Below, one piece after another: positions 41,120 to 52,968 of a stretch of DNA of 64,000 nt. The translations under genes and the position numbers were made by a program. Location of the stretch: assembly GCA_905221605.1 (NCBI GenBank), contig CAJNDS010002399.1, positions 381,513 to 445,512 on the forward strand. The letters run 5' to 3'. The number at the start of each line of letters is the position of its first letter. Positions within the stretch are counted from its first letter, which is position 1. The DNA comes from Symbiodinium natans (lineage: Eukaryota > Sar > Dinophyceae > Suessiales > Symbiodiniaceae). The notes beneath the pieces are model-generated. The model was given only the letters and a program-made list of their open reading frames with translations. It searched no databases and was not told where the DNA came from.

Positions 41120-42956
41120 ACCCTAAACCCTAAACCCTAAACCCTAAACCCTAAACCCTAAACCCTAAACCCTAAACCCTAAACCCTAAACCCTAAACCC
41201 TAAGCCCTAAGCCCTAAACCCTAGCCCTAAACCCCACACCAAACTTCACCCCTAGCTAAGGCCACTTAAGGGAGGGCATGTTGGAGAGGGTGGGCGGGGG
41301 TAGCACTGCAGGTGATCCGATGGAAGTGTTGAAGGATCTTGGGGTAGTTACATGGTCTCTAAGTATGGGCTCTCAAAAAGGGGACCTCCTATATGCCCCT
41401 TATATACCCTATACAGTCCAAGGGCCCAGACGTCAGAACCCTTCAAGGAGCTAAGGGACCATATTCAGGGCCCGTGAAACTACCCTCAGAAAGGGTAAGA
41501 GACGGTTCCTGGGACTTTCTAGCAGTTGTAGTTTAAAATGGTTATTCCAGGCTTCATTATTTGTAGTTGGGGTAACCCAGAATATGAGGCCAGTAACCTC
41601 AGTTATCGCCCGCTCGTAAGTTCAAGGAACGAAACACTAAACCCTAAACCTTAAAGTAGGGTTTCTTTCGGGTCGAGGGTTTTAGGGTCCCGTGGTCCGG
41701 AAATGGACCGTTGAACCCAGACTGTAACGAGGGGAGAAGACCTCGGTTGGGTTCCGTCGCGCGGCGGGTTGGGTTTAGGGTTTAGGGTTTAGGGTTTGGG
41801 GTTTAGGGTTTAGGGTTTAGGGTTTGTGAACTTCGACGATCCCAAGCCAAGGGAGGATCTCCACAGTGTCGACAGACTGAAAAGAAGGGCTGGAGTGTCT
41901 GCATGCCGAAGGCATCTGGGCTTCAGAGGCGACAGCGCCTGTGCATTCAAGCGAGAGCCTGACCTCACACAGCTCGACGTGGATTTCCTTCATCATCTTG
42001 GGGTAGTTGTTTTTGTTTCGACCGCGGTCATGCCTCTAAACCCTAAACCCTAAACCCTAAACCCTAAACCCTAAACCCTAAAGCCTAAACCCTAAACCCT
42101 AAACCCTAAACCCTAAACCCTAAACCCTAAACCCTAAACCCTAAACCCTAAACCCTAAACCCTAAACCCTACGCATAAGCCATCATCTAGTTGTCTTGCC
42201 TCAACCTGGAACCCTCGCCCTGAGAATTGAAGCTGCAAACTGTTCGACCCCAACCTTTTGCAAGGCCCTAAACCCTCAAGGGTGCCAGGGTTAGGCTTTA
42301 GGGAGGTTTAGGGTTTGGGGTTTAGGGTTTAGGGTTTAGGGTTTAGGGACCCTGAACCTAAATCCTAAACCCTACAGCCCACAGCCCTAAACCTTCAGAC
42401 CAAAGCCGCAGGTGAGAACGACCCCAATGCTGCCGGTGTCGGCGAGTCCAAGGATAAGATGCTCAAGGTGGAGAAGAACAACGAAAACAGGAGTGGGTTT
42501 CGGGGGAGGTTTAGGGTTTAGGGTTTAGGGCTGGGGTTTAGGGTTTAGGGTGTGGGGAGTAGGGCGTAGGGTGTTTAGGGTTTAGGGTAAAACCGCAGGC
42601 TCCAAATCCTGGCCCATCCCCCATCCCGCATCCCCCCCCCAAAAAAACAAAACACAAAAACTCGCAAAACAGGCTAAAAGCCCTGAGCCACTGGAAAACG
42701 AAGCCCACAAGACCTTCAACCCCAAACCTTAAGCTCTAAACCTCGGGATGTCCCCCCCTTGTACTCACAGTCCTGAATAGGGAGCATATAGGGGGTACTA
42801 GAATCCTTATTAAGGACGGTTTGTGAGTATGAGGGGAACATCCAAACCTAAACCCCTAGCCCTGCAGGAGCCCGCCCCAAACCCCCAGAGCCTGCACATC
42901 CTGACTAGTTTTTGGGAACACTGTGCGGGAGACAGAGAGAGAGACAGAGAAAGAGA

Positions 42957-42989
<33 letters not shown>

Positions 42990-45900
42990 TGAGAGAGTGA
43001 GCGAGAGAGAGAGAGAGAGAGAGAGTGAGAGAGTGAGAGAGTGAGAGAGTGAGAGAGTAGAGAGAGTGAGAGAGTGAGAGAGTGAGAGAGTGAGAGAGTG
43101 AGAGAGTGAGAGAGTGAGAGAGTGAGAGAGAGAGCTGGAGAGGGGTTTGGAGGATTAGGGTTTTGGGCGTTCAGGGGGTTTTGGGGTTTTGGGGTTTGTT
43201 TTGGGGGTTTAGGGGGTTTTAGGGGGTTTTAAGGGGTTGAGGGGTCTTGGAGCCCCCCGGACGTCAGGTTCAACTGTCCAAGAGATTTTTTTGGAGGTAA
43301 TTTCCAGCCCAGCTTTGAGTTGTGTCATGCTGCAAGTGTCGATGTACCTGTGTGTACGAAGTAGTGGAGGAAGGGGCTTGGCGCTTGCTGTTATCTGCAG
43401 ACCTCGGCTCTTTCTTGGTTCGCGAAACTCAAAATCCTCAGCCCCCAGACAACGCCCCCAGACAAAGCCCCCAGACAACCCCGAACACCCCAAGCACCTT
43501 AGGGTTCAAGGTTCAGGGTTCAGGGTTTAGGGTTTAGTGTTTCGGGTTTGGGGCTCAGGATCTAGGTCTTAGGGCTTAGTGTTGCGCAGGAGCTTGAAGA
43601 CCAACCGGCTCTTCCCAACACCCAACAAGCCCGACCCTATGCCGCAAAACTTGGCGCTTCCCGGCAGCTCAAGAACGAGGGTCCCTACACCCTACACCCC
43701 AAACCCCAAACCCTAAACCCTAAACCCTAAACCCTAGACCCTAGACCCTAAACCCTAAACCCCCTAAACCCCTAAACCCCGAGCCCTAAGCCCTAAGCCC
43801 TAAGTTTTAAGCCCTAAGCCCGAAGGCCTAAGCCTTGAGCCCTGAGCCCTAAGCTGCTCTAAGCTCTCAGCTCTAAGCTCCAAGCCCTAAGTTCTAAGCC
43901 CTGAGCCCTAAACCAAGCCCTAGCTCTTCGGGGTTTGGGATTTTGAGGCTTTAGGACCTTTGTGTAAGTAGGGCGTGGAAGTACCGTCCCACCCCAAGCC
44001 CCCAAGTAAAGTAACGTTGGGGTCGGGACCAAGTACTACCATTACTCCCTTATGGCCCCTATGTTAATTGTACTATAAGAGCCCCCGAAACCCGATTGTA
44101 ATCATGAAGGCCCCTCTCGTACCCTAAACCCTAAGCCCTAAGCCCTAAACCCTAAACCCCAAACCCTGAACCCTGAACCCTTCTCGTAGCAGTGTCAGCC
44201 CTTAGCCCCTAAGATCATACCAGACCCAAACCCTGGCCCTAGACGCTTTTGACCCCCCCCCCCCCAAAGTACCTTCAACCCTAAAAACCCCTCAACCCTT
44301 TAAAGCCCTAGTTTTTTTTCAAGCGCCTCGGAGTTTAGGGTTTCTTTGATGTCTTTTTGGGACCATGGTCGGTTGCTAAACCCTAAGCCCTAAATCCCAA
44401 ACCCTAAACCCTAAACCCTAAACCCTAAACCCTAAACCCTAAAACCCTAAAACCCCGCCCAAGCCTTGAGTTGCCCCGGCATTTTGGGCGTCAGGGGCCA
44501 AGAATTGGAGCTTTTCAGGGGGCTGGGGACGGGGGTTTCGTTTGGAGAGTTTAGGGCTTAGGGCTTAGGGCTTGGGGTTGAGGGCTTGGGGTTGAGGGCT
44601 TAGGGCTTAGGGCTTAGGGCTTAGGGTTCTAATTTCTAGGGTTCTTAAGGGGGGGAGGTTCAAGCACAGGGTGCCTAACCCAAGGTTACCTCGTCTCCTC
44701 ACAACTCCCTAAAGCTCCCAAAGCTTCCCTAAGGTTATCTCGGTACCTACCCCCATGAACCCCTCCTCCCTTAAGAACCCGATAGTGAGTAGAGGCAGGC
44801 CATGCCTGTCCGCAAGGCGCACGCACCAGGACTTAGCACGGTTTAGGGTTTAGGGTTTAGGGGTTAGGGGTTTAGGGGTTTAGGGGTTTAGGGTTTAGGG
44901 TTTAGGGTTTAGGGTTTAGGGTTTAGTTTCCCCACACCGTGGCCGCGGTACTTGACGACCTTGAGGACCTTGGGGACCACATGAACCCCAAAACTTGGGC
45001 CCTATACCCTCTACTACGATTAACCCCTGTTAAGGTATATGAACCATAAATCCCTCTTAAGGTTCATGTGGTCCTTTTCTAAGGGACAGTGCGCAAGACC
45101 TCCGCAGCGTGCTCCGCGTGATCTCACTTGAGGAGGTCCACGTGGCCCTTCTGCTTCGGGTGGCGAAGGCTGCCAGTGATGAGGAATGACCGGTTTAGGG
45201 TTTTGGGGTTTAGGGTTTAGGGTTTAGGGTTTAGGGTTTAGGACCACATGAACCTTAAAAGGGATTTATGGTTCATATACCTTAATAGCGATTATAGTAG
45301 TAGAGGGTATAGGGCCCCAGTGTTAGGGTTCATGTGGTCACCAACAATGAGGAATTAACGGCACATGGAGGACTACCCTGCTGACGGTGGTGTTTCGAGT
45401 CTATCCTGCTCCCCAAACGAGCAGGAGAGAATTGCCAGGGCCATTGCGCTGTGTGAGCGCTTGATCGTGGACTGTGACAACATGATTCGCACAGCGTGTC
45501 AGTGGTCATTCACCATCGCCGCGCTTGCAAAACAGCTGCATTTGAGTCCCAAGGCTACCCGGCTACCCCACAAGGAGCATTGTCAGACGCTTGCGGAGTG
45601 ACTGGAGAGCAGAAATTTGCCACCTGGCCATGTCCACGCAGAAGAAGGAAGCCATCTCCTTTTTCGCTTTGTAGAGGCCGCGCGGAACATGCGCAAGAAG
45701 TTTCATGAGGACGCCTGTTGCGGGCTGGAACCTTAAACCCGACACTTCATGAAACCCTGAACCCTAGAAACCCTAAACCCTAAATCCCGGCCCAGACAGC
45801 TTGGTGGTATGAACAGGAATGCCCAAATCCCTATCAAGGACTGTTAGTATAAGGGGCAACATCCCAACCTAAAGGACCTAAACCGTAGATTCGCTCGCCC

Positions 45901-48900
45901 GCCATGAACCATGACTGAGCAAGGTTCCTGTTCACGAAGATCACGCCGGAGCAGATGATGTACATGCGCCTCTGCAACCCTCGTAAACCCTCAACCCCAA
46001 AACCCTAAACCCGAAACCCGTGAACCCTAAACCCTAAAGTCGACAACCTCAGTAATCAAGGAAGAGGCTGTGGAGTAGCCGCAGTAACTCGGGAAGGGGG
46101 TTTCCTGAGCCTGAGCAACGAACTACTACGAGACAGAGTAGGCCCCTAGTCCTTTTCCGTTTTGTAGGGTTTAGGTTCCCTTAGAAGCCCCTTCTTGGGT
46201 CACCCTAAACCCTAAACCTTAAACCCTAAACCCCTGTCCCTTTGGGGTGTTATGGTCTAGGGGAGTCTAGGGCTTAGGGAAACCTTTTCAACGGGGCATC
46301 CATGGCTGCACCCTAACTTTACAACAGCCCGAGAGGTGGACCTCGCACCCGTTGTTGTATCATGACCCTACACCCTGAACCCTCAGAAAGTGGGCATGCA
46401 ACCGGAAATAGTACGGGCTTCGGGGATACATTAGGACTCGTTGGCCACCCCAATCGGCCCTGATCGACCGTCACAAGGTCCATGTCTTCGCTAGCCCTGA
46501 AATTCAACCCAAAACCCGAAACCCCACACAGGCAGTCCTTACTTAAACCCTAGACCTTAAACCCTAGCCCCTTATACCTTAACGCCGGCCCACTCCGCAA
46601 GACCTGAGGTGGAACGTGCTCACGTTCATCTTTGTGGCCCAGTGCACCATGATCGCGGCCCGGTTGGGATTGAAGCCGCGAGCATAGGGTTTAGGGTTTA
46701 GGGTTTAGGGTTTAGGGTTTAGGGTTTAGGGTTTAGGGTTTAGGGTTTAGGGTTTGTGCCAGCGGCCAGAGTGGGCCCTACGCACTCTAAGCTTGGTAGC
46801 CCAGTGCTTTTCCCTTTGTTTACTTTACAAGGTTCCCTTATAACGTCACCCATCCCCAAAAAAGGGTGGCCCTTTTCTAATATGGGTTACTGGGCTACGA
46901 AGTAAGAAGTCCTCAAAGCATCGAGCACCGAAGCCCCCTAAACCCTGGAGACCCCGAAGCCCCTAACTCTTACACCACCGTTTAGGGTTTAGGGTTTCGG
47001 GTTTAGGGTTTAGGGTTTAGGGTTTAGGGTTTAGGGTTTAGGGGCTCCCCTTTAGACCTGTACACCCTGATCCCCTCACAGCCTTTGTTTGCCCCTAGTT
47101 CACGGGATTAGGTACCCTAAATGCTAAACCCTACTCCCTTAACCACCCTGAGGCCCTGAGGCTCCGAAAAACCAAGTCTTAAAGACCCAACTTCAAGGAT
47201 TTACATTCTGGTTCGGGGTGTAGGGTTCAGGGTTCAGGAGATTTAGGGGGTATAGGGTTGTAGAAGCTCCCAAGACCTCAACCCGAGACCTCAAACCCGA
47301 CGGCCGAAAAGCCCAACTGGATTCTTTACTGCTCCCAACCTCTGATGTGGCTCGTATCCCCAGGGAAAGGGAATGGGTGAGCCAGCTGTCAAGGCACTCA
47401 GAACCGTGGCCCCTGCTCCCAAGGTTCTGAGACAGGGTTGTGGATAGCCCAGACAAGGCTAAAACTTGCAAGAAATCCCCTGCCCTAAGCCCTCAACCCT
47501 ACATCCTAACCCCATGGCCTTGAACCCTACACCCTAAACCCCTGCCGAAAGATGCCCTTCCTTTCACCCTAGAGATCACTACCGTGAGCCCTCCTGAGAA
47601 CAAGCCCTCACCATTAGGGTTTAGGGTTTAGGGTTTAGGGTTTCGGGTTTCGGGTTTAGGGTTTAGGCTTTTCCCCAACCACCGGAAGGAGTTGCGGGAG
47701 ATGCCCCACGGAACAGCGAGAGGGGCGAGGCCGAGGGCCTGAAATCTGCGCAGCCAGAGTTCAAGGCGGGCCAGCGTGGCAGCCCTGCCCAAGGAAGGAG
47801 ACGACGCAGCAGCAGGAACCGAGGATGCGGAGCAAGTGCTGCACGATGGCCGCCCGGACATCGGCATTGACCTTGGCGCCAGAAAAGATCCCGGCGTCTA
47901 CGTATTTGTGGGTGGAGCGCCTTCTCAAGTCGCTGGTTCAGTGGGTTTTTTGGGGGGTTCAGGGGGGTTGAGCCCTAAACCCTAAACCCTAAACCCTAAA
48001 CCCTAAACCCCTAAACCCCTAAACCCTAAAACCCTAAAACCCTAAACCCTAAACCCGAACAACGTGCATTTGAGGTCCTCTACTGCGGGGCCCTGGCGCT
48101 CTTCCCGGACATGTGGTGGACTTGCCCCCTGGGCTGCAGTATGTTCGGTTTAGGGTTTAGGGTTTAGGGTTTAGGGTTGTAGGGTTTTAGGGTTTTAGGG
48201 TTTTAGGGTTTTAGGGTTTTAGGGTTTTAGGGTTTTAGGGTTTTGGGGTTTTAGGGTTTTAGGGTTTAGGGTTTAGGGAGTAATACAGCAACGTGGCGTA
48301 TTATCCTTGTAGAAGTGTAGTAAGTTAGCATTGTAGCATATAAGTGTAGCACAGCACCCTATAGCATGCCATCGTACGTTATCACTACATCCTAAACCAC
48401 CACCCTGTGCAGTTCCCATATACATGTACAGTGAACCAAAACTACCACACTTGCAAATGCATGGTCTATGTATATATGCACACACATACATAGATGTATA
48501 TGTATATTCCTAATATGCACATCTATATATGTATATATGTACACACAGATAGCCCCCCTCACATACCCTAAGCCCCAAAACTCCGAAGTTCCTCTCCTTT
48601 CTTTTCTTTGTACTTTTGTACTTGGCGCTCTCTTTTGTTTTTTTTTTTGGGGGGGGGGAGGTGTGCACAAACTTCTTGGCTCCGGCCAAGCCACGCACAC
48701 CGTAAACCCTATCCCTACACCCTAAACCCCAAACCCTAAGCCCTAAGCCCTAAACCCTAAACCCCAGAAATCCTAAACCCTAAACCCTAAACCCTAAACC
48801 CTAAACCCTAAACCCTAAACCCTAAACCCTAAACCCTAAACCCTAAACCCTAAACCCTAAACCCTAAACCCTAAACCCTAAACCCTAAACCCTAAACCCT

Positions 48901-50699
48901 AAACCCTAAACCCTAAACCCTAAACCCTAAACCCTAAACCCTAAACCCTGACCAAGCCTCCCTGAGTTCCAGGCACCCTCTGCTTCGGCATCCCGTGCCA
49001 CGGCTGGCACTCAGAGGCCTTCAGCTTGTTGCATATAGGGCCTGGAGTTTAGGGCTGGGGTTTAGGGTTTAGGGTTTCGGGTTTCGGGTTTAGGGTTGAG
49101 GGTTCAGGGTTCAGGGTCCAGGGTTCGAGTTTTTCCGGGCTGTGAGGGTTCAGTGGTTCCAGGGTTGAGGGGTAGGGCCTGCAGAGGTCGAGGGCTTCAC
49201 AGGCTTCGAATCTTGGGGGCTTTGGGTTTGTAGGCTCAGAGTTTTGATGGAGGTGTTTGGAGGCTTCGGGTTTTCCGGGTTTAGGGTTCGTAGGCGTGCA
49301 GTGCGTGCTGGGGCTTCGGGTTCCGGATCCAGCGGGCTCACGGCGGTTTCGGGTTGGATTCCTGGAACAATTGGCACACTAAATCGTCAACACAGAAGGG
49401 CTAATTAGTGCTTAAGGCAAGAAACCTATACGCACCCTATACCGTTTATCAGATGCTCATGTAAACAGCGCCGATCCAGCTGTGATTGTCCTTCAGCAGA
49501 CGCGTACAAAAGTCAAAGGGCCTAGTATGGTTCAGATAACTCAACCTTCACGTCTTCTAGGGATATGTGTATGTGCGCGTAAGCGTGGGCTCCTCAATCC
49601 TTTTTCTTGAATATTATTTCGTTAGGGCCAAGGCTTTGAGATGTTCCGCCTTATACTACCAACAGTCCTTAATAGGGATTATAGTAGGGGGTATGATAAT
49701 CCCTCTTAAGAACTGTTTGAGGGTGAACATCCCAACCAAGGTCTGTTAGGCTCTTAAGGGGGTTTAGGGTTTAGGGTTTAGGGTTTAGGGTTTATGGCCG
49801 TCTTGCGGCCTTGCGGCCAAGGTTCTCGTACGTGGCGATCCAGCAGATCTACATCGACCACGATGTCGCCCTGGCTTATAGGGTTTAGGGTTTAGCGTTT
49901 AGGGTTTAGGGTTTAGGGTTTAGGATCTAGGGATCCATATCAGGTGGAGGGGAGGTTCCCAACCCTTGTGTATAGCCCAAAACCCTAAACCCCATGTCGC
50001 CTTTCATGGAACCATTATGTAAGGCGTCTCTCTTGGAAAATCCCCTTGATCGGAGATCCTTGTATAAGGTACCCACCTGCATACTCCCTTGCTAAAAAAG
50101 TGCTTGCTGCAATGTAACAACCACCCTTGACGTGAGGGCATTTAGGTTTATAGGGTTTATAGGGTCTTGGCAGCCCAATGGTATTCTTTGCCCTCTTTTT
50201 GTTTCTGGGTTCCTTTGCAAAGCAGCCAACCCCAAGAACATGATACCCTGACTATAGACTATTTGCCTAATTCCTAAACCCTAAACCCTTACAATTACAA
50301 TATGGCTTTTATGGTAGCCAGGTTGTAAGATGGTTACTCAACCACCAAGGGGTTGAGGGTCGAGGGTTGAAGTCGGAGAGTTGGTAGTTGCTGTCTGTGT
50401 GTGTGTGCGCCCGACGTAACCCTAAGCTCCACACCCCAGAAACCCTAGCCCTAAACTCAACCCCGAACCCGAAACCCGAATCCCCTCAAGATGCACAGGT
50501 GCAACCGCACACGGCCACCCCTAAACCCGAGGGCAACGATTCTTGGCCCTAAGCCCTACAAACCCAGAACCCTTAATTCCACCAACGTCAACCCCGCACG
50601 CTTTTCAGAAACCTTAAACCCTTCTGCCCCGAAAACCGATAAACTCTACCCCCTAAACCCTAAACCCTTAAACTCAACCCATTCCGCCCAAAAAAACAA

Positions 50700-50730
<31 letters not shown>

Positions 50731-52933
50731 CACGGGCATGCATCCTCTAAAGCCGGCAGCCCTCTCATGAAGTCCCAGCGCAACACCCTAAACCCTAAAC
50801 CCTAAACCCTAAACCCTAAACCCTAAACCCTAAACCCTAAACCCTAATGACCCTAAACTCTAATGACCCTAAACCCTAAACCTGCTCTATCAGGTGATGC
50901 ATGGCGCAACTTTCCCTGTCTACGAGTTCCAGAAGTTCTTGACCCATCCGCCAGCGGGCTTCGACTGGGGGACTGGTGGAATGATTATACTTCTAACCCC
51001 ATCTAGAACTGTACAGGTTCAAGGGACCTACTGAGGTTCATAGGGTATAGGGTTTAGAGTGTAGGGTTTATGGGTACTTCTATCCCCATGTAGAACTGCA
51101 CTTAGAAGCCCCCCAAGTCCCCTAAGTAGCTGTTTAGGGTTATAAGTACCCTTGAACCTCCCAGTCTGTTGTGGACTTGCGGGGGCTCAGGCGGGTCTTC
51201 TTGGAATATGGGTTTTCAAGATTTAGGGGCTTTAGGGTTTGGGGTTAGGGTTTAGGGTTTAGGTGTTTTTTGTGGGTTTGTGGTTGAGTTGTTTTCCTGG
51301 ATGCCGAACAACTCGTGCCTGAACCGGTTACACCCTAAACCCTTAGGCAAAAAGCCCCAAATCCCTAATCCCTTGGACGCACAATCTTAAGCCCCAAAAA
51401 TCCTACACCTCAACCCCAAACCCGAAACCCTAAGCCCTTCAACAAAAACACTAAGGCTCTAAGGCCTCTTGTTTTTCGGTTGTTTGGGCCTGAAGGCCTC
51501 CTTCAACAGGGGTTTTTGGGCCATTTTGAGCCGAAGGGGAGTAGGGACTCATTAGGGTTTAGGGTTTTAATTAGGGTTTAGGGTTTAGGGTTTAGGGTTT
51601 AGGGTTTAGGGTTTAGGGTTTAGGGTTCAGGGTTTAGGGTTTAGGGTTTAGGGTTGAGGGACTCCTTTTCCAAGCTGGAAGCCCAGGTTCGCGGACTTCT
51701 TTTCCTTGCCGTGGGAGGAGTTCGTTCTGGAGCACAACAGGCGCCCCAACGCCCTGCGCAGTTGTGGGCTTCGGGATTCCTGGGAACCTCCAAACTCCAC
51801 AAAAGCAGCCAGGGTTGTAAAGGATAGGGTTTAGGGTTCAGGGTTTAGGGTTTAGGGTCTAGGGTTTAGGGTTTAGGGTTGCTAAGGGTAGTTACATGGT
51901 CCCTTTATTAATATGGTCCCTTACCTCCTTTAAAGGGTTCTGAAGTATGGGCCCTTGGGTATATAAGGGGTACATGAGGGGTTCTCATTTTCGGGCCCGT
52001 ATTAAGGGACCATGGAACAAATCTAAGAATTTCGGGATTAGGGTTAGTGTAAACTCCAAACCCAACCGTGCAAACCCTGAACTGCAAGACCCCAGACCCC
52101 ACCCGAGACCCTAATTCCAAACCCTATAAGCCCCAAAACCCAAAACCCTAAACCTAAACCCAAAACCCTAAACTTAATCCTCAGCCAGAATGTCGACAGG
52201 CACCATGCGTCCACTGTAGACCTGCTGATCCAGGGTGAGTTTGGCTGGGACCCTGAGGACCTGCCAGCCATTGGCGTTTAGGGTTTAGGGTTTAGGGTTT
52301 AGGGTTTAGGGTTTAGGGTTTAGGGTTTAGGGTTTAATTAGGGTTTAGGGTTTAGGGTGCAGGGTTTAGGGTTGAGGGTTTAGGGTTTTCGGGTCGTGTT
52401 GTTTTAAGGCTTCGGGGTTTCACGTTTCGGGTTGAGAGGGGTCCTAGTCTTGTTTGCGAATTGACGGGCTTGAAGTTGAGAGAGTATGGGTTTTGGGGGG
52501 GGGGGGGGCAGAGCGTGTGGGGTGGAGTGGCCAGAAAGAGTTCCCCGAACAAGGGACTGATTCGCACCACCCTAAACCCTAAGCCCGAAGCCCCAAGCCA
52601 TACAAGCCCTAAGCCCCTACGCCTCGAAGCGCGCACTAAACCCTAAACCCTAAGCCCTAAGTCCTAAACCCTAAACCCTAAGTTCTAAGCCCTAAACCCT
52701 AAACCCTAAACAAAGCAAGAAGAAGAGGAGTTCCACTACGCCCTGCAGCAGTGGGCCGGGCCATGGAGCAGCAACTGGTACAAGCCGCCCGGAAGGGAAA
52801 GGAAAGAAGGGTTTAGGGTTTAAGGTTTAGGGGTTTAGGGCTTAGGGTTTGGGGTTTAGGGTTTAGGGTTCAGCGAAGAGCATGCAATTGGTACGTAGGA
52901 GGTTCCCTACTTTGAAGGTGTAGGTCTTTTCTT

Positions 52934-52968
<35 letters not shown>

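Noticed and set aside
42823-43044. Arg/Glu-repeat open frame
   Set aside because: It is the translation of a GA microsatellite.
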